A stretch of 13,825 bases of DNA from assembly GCA_038231615.1 (NCBI GenBank), contig JBBRLA010000160.1:1-13825 (forward strand), written 5' to 3'. Positions 6,994 to 13,825 of this stretch are shown here, piece after piece. How positions within the stretch are numbered: position 1 is the first letter of the stretch; every line of letters starts with the position of its first letter. The notes beneath the pieces are model-generated. The model was not told the origin of the DNA, searched no databases, and saw only the letters and a program-made list of their open reading frames with translations. The DNA is from JBBRLA01 sp038231615. Lineage in GTDB: Bacteria > Myxococcota_A > Polyangia > Palsa-1104 > JAEUJZ01. The translations under genes and the position numbers were made by a program.

Positions 6994-8317
6994 CTTGGGG
7001 CCCGTCGATCTCGGAACGCAGCCCTTCGGCCCGCAGCAGATCGCTGGTCGAGAACAGATGGCGCCGCACGCTCTCCCGCTGTTCATTGGCGATGGGGGCC
7101 ACGGTGGTGGTCTCCCCGCGAGAAACGATCAGGATGTCGTCGACGTCCAGCAGATCGAGCAGGTCGGGGCTGTGGGTGCTCAGCAGGATCTGGCTGCGTT
7201 TGCCGGCCTCGCGGAGGAAGTCGAAGAGCACCGGTAGCGCGCCGGGGTGCACGGTCAGCTCTGGCTCCTCAATGCCGACCAGCGAAAGGGGCGGGTCCTG
7301 GAGCAGGGCGGTGAGCAGGCCGGCGATGCGCAGCGTCCCGTCGGATTCCTGGGAAGCATCCAGCCACTGTCTCTGCCCGTGGCGGAACTCGGCCACCAGA
7401 TAGCCGCCGACCGGGGTGACGCGGTAGTCGGTGATGTCGCCGGTGATGCGACCCAGGGCCGCCAGCAGCTCCTGTCCGGCCTCCTCCTTCTTGAGCCGCC
7501 GCAGCGCCGAGGTCCAGTTGGCGCCATGCTCATCCATCGGGCGCCGCACCGCGTCCGGCTTCTGCGGCGGCCGCAGCTGATCCGGGAAGATGGCGTAGCA
7601 GGCGAGGTTGCGGAGGGTGTCGGCGATCTGGGTATAGACAGGACCGAGTCGAGGAGCTCGGGTCTCGCCAAGCCAGGGATTGGCATGAGCCGTTCCGGCG
7701 CCCTGAAGCGCCAGCGCGATCTTGCTGGCTGATTCCGGTGCACCATATGCGTGTGCACCGTCTATCGTCCGCCCATCTTCAATGCGGAAGTGGCTATCCT
7801 CCAGAAAACGATCCATATCCTTCGGAACCTTGCCCCCTTCGAGTTCGGCGAGCATTTTTTCATACCAATCGCGGCGTTCTAGGTCAAGTAGCGCCAGTTC
7901 TCGGCGGACCTCTTTCAGGTAGAACTCTCGGGCCGCGGGCCAGTCCACGACCGAGTTCCCTTGCTCATGACTTACATAAAAGTCTCCGCGCTCATCGTCC
8001 CGCAGGCTGAATTCCCAGGACACGGTCTGCAAATGCAGGCCGATCTCCACCCGGATCGTGACGGGCAGATTCTTGTCCTCGCTTCGCCTCCGCAGCGCCC
8101 CCAGCCCGTTCCGTTTCATCAGCGCCGGGGCCAGGCCGTCACGCAGGCACTCCGACGTGAACCGCAGCACGTCCAGCACGGTGCTCTTGCCGGCGGCGTT
8201 GATGCCAACCAAGGCGCTCATCTGCCCCAGCGGGATTTCTACGCCCTCGCCCAGGCTGCGATAGTTGCTGACGACAAGCTTCTGGATCACATGATCCAAG
8301 TAGCACGGAGCCGTCAT
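6986..8317 (-). CDS. AAA/ABC-type ATPase (OLD/RecF-like, AAA_21 type)
   Basis: 443 residues. An SMC/RecF-like ATPase head: the start VIQKLVVSNYRSLGEG is typical, followed by Walker A GINAAGKST (38-46), an ABC-signature-like SQESDGTLR (322-330), Walker B with paired acidic residues LVGIEEPE (347-353), and the switch histidine in LLSTHSPDLLDLL (378-390). The middle (about 130-175) is a charged, probably helical insertion. There is no C-terminal Toprim domain; the next gene overlaps this one and carries Toprim-like motifs, so the pair resembles a split OLD nuclease. The chosen ATG lacks a Shine-Dalgarno sequence; a GTG at 8290, right before IQKLVVSNYRSL, is equally credible. The stretch 7740-7990 looks less GC-rich than the flanks, which fits acquisition by transfer. 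Which cue triggers it is unknown. Confidence 0.9.
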   Translation of the reverse strand: MTAPCYLDHVIQKLVVSNYRSLGEGVEIPLGQMSALVGINAAGKSTVLDVLRFTSECLRDGLAPALMKRNGLGALRRRSEDKNLPVTIRVEIGLHLQTVSWEFSLRDDERGDFYVSHEQGNSVVDWPAAREFYLKEVRRELALLDLERRDWYEKMLAELEGGKVPKDMDRFLEDSHFRIEDGRTIDGAHAYGAPESASKIALALQGAGTAHANPWLGETRAPRLGPVYTQIADTLRNLACYAIFPDQLRPPQKPDAVRRPMDEHGANWTSALRRLKKEEAGQELLAALGRITGDITDYRVTPVGGYLVAEFRHGQRQWLDASQESDGTLRIAGLLTALLQDPPLSLVGIEEPELTVHPGALPVLFDFLREAGKRSQILLSTHSPDLLDLLDVDDILIVSRGETTTVAPIANEQRESVRRHLFSTSDLLRAEGLRSEIDGPQGG

Positions 8318-8986
8318 TCAGGAAAGAGGGGTAGATGCCGAGACCAGCATCAGCGAGTAGACGGCCTTGAGGTCCAAGAAAGGTGAGGGTAGCAGAACGA
8401 ACTCCTACGGGCCACCTTCTGCGGCTGGGCGGTTTCTGAAACTTGAAGCACAAAAGGACCGCGGCGATCACGTTCCCTGAAAAACGCGGCGGCGGGTGCG
8501 CCGATTGGGGCATCGGGTGCATAAACACAGACCGGGCTGGCCAAAATGTAGATTTTGGTCAAGTTTCCTGACCCTTCTCTTTCCAAATGCAATGAGCTTC
8601 CTTGTCCCAGCAATGAACTTCCCGTGATCCACACTGAATCTCCCGCCACACACAGTAGACTTTGTACTCTTCACAGCAATATTCCCGTGAAAATGTAGAT
8701 TCAACGCCCTTTTGACAAGGAACTTCATTGTTCCGGCAATGAACGTCCTCGTTTTGGCAGCGAACGTTGTCGTTTTGGCAGCGAACTTCATTGTTCCCGC
8801 AAGGAACGTCCCTGTGGTGAAAGACGTCCTCCTTCTTCGAACAAGGACGTTGCCTGGCTGCGGCCATGAACCTTCTGGTCCAAGAAGGCGCTGCCTGGTC
8901 CTGCAGGGAGCTTTCTGGTCAGGACCGGTCCTTTCGCACTGCTGTCTCGCAGTCCCGTGGATTCTGTGCTAGATAGTCTCCTGCAC
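8318..8986. other. Divergent intergenic region between the ATPase gene and prfB
   Basis: 669 bp with no confident gene. It is dominated by the 21-bp array at 8538-8852. Past the array towards prfB there are short inverted repeats, for example GGTCCTG/CAGGACC (8897-8926) and CCTTCT/AGAAGG (8871-8888). On the minus strand towards the ATPase gene, 8318-8530, I see neither a convincing promoter nor a conserved ORF. Confidence 0.6.
8538..8852. repeat. Degenerate 21-bp tandem repeat array (15 units)
   Basis: From 8538 the sequence divides into consecutive 21-bp units with no gain or loss of bases; unit boundaries fall at 8580, 8601, 8622, 8643 and so on to 8852. Best-conserved units (8727-8810) follow roughly ATTGTTCCGGCAATGAACGTC. 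The word AAAATGTAGATT recurs at 8543 and 8690, exactly seven units apart. On the minus strand an ORF at 8559-8867 (102 codons) reads as seven-residue units of the form (E/D)-V-x-C-x-N-x, with Cys in 11 of 13 units. Another minus frame (8468-8791) reads as units like TFIAGTM and KFIAGTR. Neither has a good ribosome-binding site. Traces continue with a one-base slip to about 8873. Direct tandem units without spacers exclude CRISPR. Confidence 0.85.
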
Positions 8987-10106
8987 ATGTCCATCGAAAC
9001 CCGCGAGACCCGTGACCTCCTTGAGTCCCTCGGAGAGAAGCTTGCCGCTCTCCGGGGGCATCTTTGACGTAGAAAAAAGCAAGCTGCGCATCGCCGAGGT
9101 CGACGTCCTTGCCGGCGCACCCACCTTCTGGAACGACCAGATGGCCGCCCAGACCCTCCTCAAGGAGCAGGCGGTCCTCAAGTCCACCGTCGATCGCTGG
9201 GAACAGCAGAACCGCGCGCTCTCCGACGCCAAGGTGCTGCTGGACCTGGCCATCGAGGTCGACGATCAGGCCTCCGCCACCGAGGCCGCGGACCTGACCC
9301 AGAAAGTCAAGACCGCCGTCGAGGAGATCGAATTCTCCCGCATGCTGGCTGGCCCACAGGACCGCGCCGACGCGCTGGTGTCAATCAATGCCGGCGCCGG
9401 CGGGGTCGATGCACAGGACTGGGCCGACATGCTGCGCCGCATGTACCTGCGGTACTGCGAACGCCACGGCTACGCCCTGGAGGAACTCGACCTGCAAGAC
9501 GGTGAAGAGGCGGGCATCAAATCGTCCACTTTCACCGTCAAGGGGGAATGGGCCTATGGCTACCTGCGGGCGGAGAACGGCGTCCACCGCCTGGTGCGCA
9601 TTTCGCCCTTCGACTCGAACGCCCGGCGCCACACGGCCTTCGCCTCGGTCTTCGTCTACCCCGAGATCGACGACTCCATCGAGGTCGACCTGCGCGAGGA
9701 GGACATCGAGACCCAGACCATGCGCTCCGGCGGGGCCGGCGGACAGCACGTCAACAAGACGGAGTCCGCGGTGCGCCTGATCCACCGGCCTACGGGCCTG
9801 GTCGCCAAGTGCCAGTCGGAACGGTCGCAGCACAAGAACAAGGCCACGGCGATGAAGATGCTCCGCGCCATGATCTACAACAAGATCCTCATGGAGCAGG
9901 AGGCCAAGATGGACGAGGTCCACGGCCAGAAGAAAGCCATCGAATGGGGCAGCCAGATCCGCTCTTACGTGCTGGCCCCCTACCGCATGGTCACTGACCA
10001 CCGCACCGACCTGAAAATCGGCAACGTGGATGCGGTCCTCGACGGCGATCTCGATGCCTGCATCAAGGCCTACCTGATCCAAAACAGCCGTGGAGGCCCC
10101 CGCTAA
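8987..10106 (+). CDS. prfB: Peptide chain release factor 2, made by programmed +1 frameshift
   Basis: Releases the finished polypeptide at UGA and UAA codons. The gene is in two frames: 26 codons from ATG 8987 to the in-frame TGA at 9065, then the +1 frame from GAC at 9066 to TAA at 10106, giving 372 residues (E. coli RF2 has 365). The codon-recognition tripeptide SPF is at 206-208 and the catalytic GGQ at 251-253, in RSGGAGGQHVNKTESAVRL, close to E. coli numbering. SPF rather than PxT marks RF2. The C-terminal block QKKAIEWGSQIRSYVLAPY is also family-typical. A single-frame reading would wrongly start it at 9012. No strong ribosome-binding site precedes the ATG. It is followed by lysS on the same strand, as in many bacteria. 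Confidence 0.97.
9054..9068 (+). promoter_or_regulatory. RF2 autoregulatory +1 frameshift site
   Basis: GGGGG (9054-9058), CAT, slippery CTT (9062-9064), TGA stop (9065-9067) and a following C match the E. coli prfB site except for CAT in place of TAT. The G-run acts as an internal Shine-Dalgarno sequence. When RF2 is scarce the ribosome pauses at UGA and slips +1 on CUU, making more RF2. Confidence 0.96.
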
Positions 10107-10107
10107 C

Positions 10108-10226
10108 AGAAGCACCTGGACCGGGCAGCTTTGGGCGTACGTCCTCGCTTCCTCGGTCACGTACAGTAGTACGCTCCCTCGGTCGCTCCGGGCGTGCGCC
10201 CAAATCTGCTCCGGCCGGGTGCTTCT
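10108..10226. repeat. 119-bp imperfect palindrome between prfB and lysS
   Basis: The outer arms AGAAGCACC (10108-10116) and GGTGCTTCT (10218-10226) pair perfectly. Further in, CCGG and CAG pair with CTG and CCGG, then TTTGGGCG/CGCCCAAA, and at the tip CGTAC-AGTA-GTACG (10160-10173). The tip region also contains the related words CTTCCTCGGTC and CTCCCTCGGTC. It starts two bases after the prfB stop, with no U-tract behind it. It looks like a dispersed intergenic palindromic element; a role in mRNA 3'-end stability or attenuation is possible. Confidence 0.8.
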
Positions 10227-10294
10227 TGGTGACTTGCTGATGATGACTTTTCATTAAGATGGCCTTGTAACTGCACGGCGTGGATAAAGAAAGT

Positions 10295-12025
10295 ATGGAT
10301 AACGCAAAAAGTTCTGGTAAGAAGCTGACTTCATCTTCCGGCCCTGGATCGGATGGGTCCTCCGGCGCTCCGGTGAAGGATGCCGGCGATCTTTTGGGGC
10401 AGATGCGCGACCGACTGCGCCGCATCGAGCACCTGCGGGAGCAAGGCACCAACCCCTTCGCCAACGACTTCCGGGTGAGCCACGCCATCACCGCGCTCCC
10501 CGCGGCAAGCGAAGAAGAAGTGAAGCTGCTGCCCGGGGAAGTCGACATTCCGGAAGGGGCGCCGCGCTTCTCGGTCGCTGGCAGGCTGCTCCAGGTCAAC
10601 GAAATGGGTAAGGCCAAGTTCCTGTTTCTGCGCGGGGACCGGGGGGCGATGGTGCAGCTTTACCTGAAGGCGGACAGCGCCGCGGCCTTTGCCCTGAGCA
10701 AGGAGCTTCAGCTGGGCGACATCGTCGGCGCCAGCGGGCCGCTCTTTCGCACCCGCAAAGACAAGCGGGCGCTGAAGGTCGAGGGCCTGCGCCTTTTGAC
10801 CAAGGCGGTGCGCCCGCTGCCGGGCAAGGCCCTGCAAGAGGGCCACGAACTTGCCGACGTGGAAGAACGCTACCGGCAACGCTACCTGGACATGATCACC
10901 CACCCGGAGGTGGCCGACGTGTTCCGCAAGCGGGCACAGATCGTCTCGGGGGTGCGCCGCTTTTTTGACGCCCGGGGCTACGTCGAGTGCGACACGCGCA
11001 TGCTGGTCACCACCAACGGCGGGGCGGCGGCGCGGCCCTTCCGCACCCACCACAACACCCTGGACATGCCCCTTTTCCTGCGCATCGCCACGGAACTGGA
11101 CCTGAAGCGGCTGGTGGTGGGGGGCCTGGATCGGGTGTACGAGATCGGGCGCATCTTCCGCAACGAGGGGCTCTCGCGCTTCCACAACCCGGAGTTCACC
11201 ACCATCGAGTTTTATCAGGCGTACGCGACCTACGAAGACCTGATGACGCTGACCGAAGATCTGATCAGCACGGTCTGCGCCGAAGTGAACCAGGGCCAGA
11301 CCACCCTAGACTACCAGCAGCACGTGGGCCTGAACTTCTTGCCACCCTACAGGCGGGCGACGATGAAGAAGCTGGTGCAGGAGCGGCTGGAACTGCCGGT
11401 GGACATCGACCACGCGCTCTCGGACCCTTCCAAGGAGGGTGCGCTGCGGGTGGTGGTGGCGTCGGAGGGGGTGCGTTGGGGCAAGCAGCATTTGGGCATG
11501 GCGGATGACGAAGCGCGCAAGCTGGCGGTGTTTTTGGGCCACAAGGCGGAGACCGCCAGCTTCGGGCATTTGCTGGTGGAACTCTTCGAGCAATTCGTCG
11601 AGCCGACGCTGATCCAGCCGACCTTCGTCACCGAGTTCCCGGTGGAGGTGTCGCCCCTTTCGCGCAAGAACGAGAAGGACCCGCGCTTCGTCGATCGCTT
11701 CGAGCTGTATGTCGTCGGCAAGGAGCTGTGCAACGCATTCTCCGAGCTGAACGATCCGCAGGACCAGCGGCAGCGATTTCTGTCTCAGGTGGAAGGCAAG
11801 CAGAAGGGCGATGAGGAGGCGATGGACTACGATGAGGACTTCTGCCGTGCCCTGGAATACGGCATGCCGCCGACAGCAGGAGAGGGCATCGGCATCGACC
11901 GGCTGGTGATGTTGTTGTGCAACCAGGCCTCGATCCGCGACGTCATCCCCTTCCCCTTGATGCGCCCGGAAGCGGCGGCGGGGCCGGGGGATGGCCCGAA
12001 GGACGACCGGACGGAGCGGAAGTGA
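10295..12025 (+). CDS. lysS: Lysyl-tRNA synthetase, class II
   Basis: Charges tRNA-Lys with lysine using ATP. 576 residues from the ATG at 10295, longer than E. coli LysS (505) because of a low-complexity Ser/Gly/Lys N-terminus of about 35 residues and a charged C-terminal tail after the final RPE. An in-frame GTG at 10280 is an alternative start; ATG is preferred because the purine-rich AAAGAAAG lies before it. The N-terminal OB-fold anticodon domain is visible in FSVAGRLLQVNEMGKAKFLF. The class II core has VTTNGGAAARPFRTHHN, LKRLVVGGLDRVYEIGRIF and FRNEGLSRFHNPEFTTIEFY (motif 2), and AGEGIGIDRLVML (motif 3, near 529-541). The block AETASFGHLLVELFEQFVEP to IQPTFVTEFPVEVSPL is also typical LysRS. 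The stop overlaps the next gene's start by four bases. Confidence 0.97.
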   Translation: MDNAKSSGKKLTSSSGPGSDGSSGAPVKDAGDLLGQMRDRLRRIEHLREQGTNPFANDFRVSHAITALPAASEEEVKLLPGEVDIPEGAPRFSVAGRLLQVNEMGKAKFLFLRGDRGAMVQLYLKADSAAAFALSKELQLGDIVGASGPLFRTRKDKRALKVEGLRLLTKAVRPLPGKALQEGHELADVEERYRQRYLDMITHPEVADVFRKRAQIVSGVRRFFDARGYVECDTRMLVTTNGGAAARPFRTHHNTLDMPLFLRIATELDLKRLVVGGLDRVYEIGRIFRNEGLSRFHNPEFTTIEFYQAYATYEDLMTLTEDLISTVCAEVNQGQTTLDYQQHVGLNFLPPYRRATMKKLVQERLELPVDIDHALSDPSKEGALRVVVASEGVRWGKQHLGMADDEARKLAVFLGHKAETASFGHLLVELFEQFVEPTLIQPTFVTEFPVEVSPLSRKNEKDPRFVDRFELYVVGKELCNAFSELNDPQDQRQRFLSQVEGKQKGDEEAMDYDEDFCRALEYGMPPTAGEGIGIDRLVMLLCNQASIRDVIPFPLMRPEAAAGPGDGPKDDRTERK

Positions 12026-13674
12026 GCCTGGGTTTCGAACTCCTGGTGGCCACCCGCTATCTGCGGGCGAAGCGCGACCCAAAGAAGTTTCCCGAATGGC
12101 GCTACCTGACGCTGGGGATCGCCGCGCTGACGCTGGTGCTGTACGTGGGGCACTGGGCGCTGGAGACGCGGCTGCAAGTGCATTTCGACGCGCGGCTCTA
12201 TTCCATCTCGCCGGTCCTGCGCTACGCCAAGTACATCGCGGCGCTTGTGCTGGTGCTGGCCGGGGTCTTCGTCGAGCTGATCCGCAAGCTGACGATCTTC
12301 ACCACCATCTCGACCTTCGGGTTGTTTTTGGGCACCGGGGCGCTGGTGACGGTGCTCTCGGTGATGTCGGGGTTCGAGACCGATCTGAAGCACAAAATTC
12401 TGGGCACCCACGCGCACATGGTCATCACCACGCCGGACCGGCCCTTCACCGACTATCGGGAGGTGCTGAGCCGGGTGGAGAAGCTGCCCGGGGTGGAGGC
12501 GGGGACGCCCTATCTGACCAACGAGGTGATGCTGGCCAGCCCGTCGAACCTGAGCGGGGTGATCATCAAGGCGGTCGACCCCGAGACCATCGGGCGGGTC
12601 ACCGACCTGGTAAAGAACACCGACGTGGGCAGCCTGGAGAACTTGCAGCACCCGGAGCGGCTGCGCACCCTGGGCACCGGGGGCCTTGCCGGACAACCGA
12701 TCCCGGGGAACTTGGTGCTAGACATGCCGAAGGCCCCGGGGAAGCCCGAGCTTGTCGGGAAGCCCAGTGCCCACAAGCCGGCCCTGCCTGAGGGCCCCGG
12801 AAAGCTTTACGGCGCTGGGAAAGAAGATGCCCAGAAGGACGACCAAGAAGTGGCCCGGACCAGGCTGCGGCGACTCTTGCCCGGGGTGGTGGTGGGACGC
12901 GAGCTGGCGAAGAACCTGCGCCTGTACCTGGGGGATGACGTGAACGTAGTGTCGCCTCTTGGGGGCATCGGGCCGAGCGGGCCGATCCCCAAGGCCAAGC
13001 CTTTCCGGGTCGCGGCGATCTTCTTTTCGGGCATGTACGAATACGACAGCAAGTACGTCTATATGGCGCTGCCCGCGGGGCAGAAGTTCCTTGGGGTGGG
13101 TGACGAGGTGACCGGGCTGGAACTGAAGCTTTTGGACCCCGAGCGCACCGAGGAGGTGATGGCGGCGGTGCAGCAAGCGCTGGGCCGTGGGCCTGACGGC
13201 AAGGGCTACGAGGTGGAGGACTGGAAGCAGATGAACCACAGCCTCTTCGCGGCGCTGAAGCTGGAGAAGATCGCGATGTTCATCACCCTGTGTTTCATCA
13301 TCCTGGTGGCGGCCTTCTCGATCATCTCGAACGGGATCATGCTGGTGATGGAGAAGGGCAAGGAGATGGCGATCCTCAAGTCGATGGGCGCCAGCGATGG
13401 GGCGGTGCTACGGGTGTTCGTGCTGCTCGGCCTGTTCATGGGGACGGTGGGCACCAGCGCCGGCATTGCCACCGGGGTCGCGGCCTGCCTGTTATTGGAC
13501 CGCTACGGCTTCCCCATGAACACCGACGTTTACTACATCACCAAGCTGCCGGTGAACATGAACCCGACCGAAATCGCGGCGGTGCTGGTGGCGTCCCTGT
13601 TGCTGACGCTCCTGGCGACCCTGTACCCAGCCTGGACCGCCGCCCGCCTGCGCCCCGTAGATGGCCTGAGATAA
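12022..13674 (+). CDS. LolC/LolE-type lipoprotein-releasing ABC permease with two extra N-terminal TM helices
   Basis: Inner-membrane permease of the Lol system, which releases outer-membrane lipoproteins to the carrier LolA. The GTG start overlaps the lysS stop (GTGA) and has GGAG upstream, giving 550 residues against about 400-415 for E. coli LolC and LolE. The N-terminal FELLVATRYLRAKR is the LolC/E signature. Two extra hydrophobic segments follow (about 27-47 and 67-86) before the usual first helix (about 91-116, ending VLSVMSGFE). The periplasmic MacB-like domain spans about 120-405, with a Pro/Lys/Gly-rich insert at 227-275. The last three helices lie at 417-443, 465-492 and 517-538, with the coupling motif EKGKEMAILKSMGAS (444-458) and the end YPAWTAARLRPVDGLR. 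LolC and LolE cannot be told apart here; one permease may serve both roles, as in many non-enteric bacteria. Confidence 0.92.
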   Translation: MSLGFELLVATRYLRAKRDPKKFPEWRYLTLGIAALTLVLYVGHWALETRLQVHFDARLYSISPVLRYAKYIAALVLVLAGVFVELIRKLTIFTTISTFGLFLGTGALVTVLSVMSGFETDLKHKILGTHAHMVITTPDRPFTDYREVLSRVEKLPGVEAGTPYLTNEVMLASPSNLSGVIIKAVDPETIGRVTDLVKNTDVGSLENLQHPERLRTLGTGGLAGQPIPGNLVLDMPKAPGKPELVGKPSAHKPALPEGPGKLYGAGKEDAQKDDQEVARTRLRRLLPGVVVGRELAKNLRLYLGDDVNVVSPLGGIGPSGPIPKAKPFRVAAIFFSGMYEYDSKYVYMALPAGQKFLGVGDEVTGLELKLLDPERTEEVMAAVQQALGRGPDGKGYEVEDWKQMNHSLFAALKLEKIAMFITLCFIILVAAFSIISNGIMLVMEKGKEMAILKSMGASDGAVLRVFVLLGLFMGTVGTSAGIATGVAACLLLDRYGFPMNTDVYYITKLPVNMNPTEIAAVLVASLLLTLLATLYPAWTAARLRPVDGLR

Positions 13675-13681
13675 CCAACCA

Positions 13682-13772
13682 CCTCAAGTTGCCGAAGAGT
13701 CATCTCAAGAAGCCTCAGTTGCTGAAGAGTCATCTCAAGAAGCCTCAGTTGCCGAAGAGTCATCTCAAGAAG
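13682..13772. repeat. Three 30-bp tandem repeats after the Lol permease gene
   Basis: Units at 13682-13712 (31 bp), 13713-13742 and 13743-13772 follow CCTCAGTTGCCGAAGAGTCA plus TCTCAAGAAG, differing by one inserted A in the first unit and one C/T change. The array lies between the permease stop and a likely start codon at 13800. There are no spacers, so it is not a CRISPR array. Near identity of the copies indicates recent expansion. Confidence 0.9.
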
Positions 13773-13799
13773 AAGGAATAAGGAAAAAGGAAGAAGCAC

Positions 13800-13825
13800 A
13801 TGGCCGGAGCAGATTTTGGCGCACC
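13800..13825 (+). CDS. Start of a downstream gene, possibly the LolD ATPase (only 8 codons in window)
   Basis: An ATG preceded by AAGGAAG at a good distance opens a frame reading MAGADFGA to the window edge. Following a LolC/E permease, the expected partner is the ATPase LolD. Identity is inferred from position only; eight residues cannot show it. Confidence 0.4.

Noticed and set aside
8538..8852. CRISPR array
   Set aside because: Units are contiguous and degenerate with no unique spacers, and no cas genes are in the window.
8712..8972. Plus-strand ORF (86 codons) across the 21-bp array, running up to prfB
   Set aside because: Open only because the repeat unit lacks stops in that frame locally; earlier units in the same frame contain TGA, and no start signal is present.
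9012..10106. Single-frame prfB starting at 9012
   Set aside because: Its first 18 residues are not RF2-like, whereas the frame from 8987 joined at the CTT-TGA-C site gives a continuous RF2 N-terminus.
10331..11185. Minus-strand ORF opposite lysS (284 codons)
   Set aside because: Antisense shadow of a gene with all class II LysRS motifs.
13682..13772. CRISPR array or coding C-terminal extension of the permease
   Set aside because: No spacers between units, and the permease ends at a TAA before the first unit in the usual family position.

Overview
This is a GC-rich bacterial window with long antisense open frames and GTG/TTG starts. It suggests a myxobacterium or close relative (Myxococcota, former Deltaproteobacteria). 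Grounds: the order rpsO-pnp-dut-Ser/Thr kinase, the order prfB-lysS-LolC/E permease, a myxobacterial-looking PNPase N-terminus, and a Hanks-type kinase with a long Pro/Gly-rich linker. The lineage is inferred from gene order and remembered family sequences; no search was run.

Layout. The left half (1-8317) reads on the minus strand. From upstream to downstream it holds an AAA/ABC-type ATPase (6986-8317), an overlapping DUF4276 protein with Toprim-like acidic motifs (6358-6993), a possible 59-residue ORF touching it (6179-6358), ribosomal protein S15 (5839-6108), polynucleotide phosphorylase (3287-5419), dUTPase (2358-2822), and a membrane-anchored, catalytically degenerate Ser/Thr kinase that runs off the left edge (<1-2361). 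The right half reads on the plus strand: release factor 2 with the classic programmed +1 frameshift (8987-10106), lysyl-tRNA synthetase (lysS), a LolC/E-type lipoprotein-release permease with two extra N-terminal membrane segments (12022-13674), and probably the first codons of its ATPase partner at the right edge.

The core genes serve translation (S15, RF2, LysRS), RNA decay (PNPase), nucleotide hygiene (dUTPase) and lipoprotein export. The accessory element is the ATPase/DUF4276 pair, which looks like an OLD-type nuclease split into two proteins, sits between core genes and may be a defence module. Upstream of it, in the divergent gap before prfB, lies a 15-unit array of degenerate 21-bp repeats (8538-8852) with no indels between units. 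It reads as seven-residue repeats on the minus strand, one frame of which places a Cys in most units. This array is the hardest part of the window to explain.

Other unexplained structure: a 119-bp imperfect palindrome between prfB and lysS, a hairpin-rich 460-bp gap between pnp and dut with three short GC-rich direct repeats, and three 30-bp tandem repeats between the LolC/E gene and its presumed partner.
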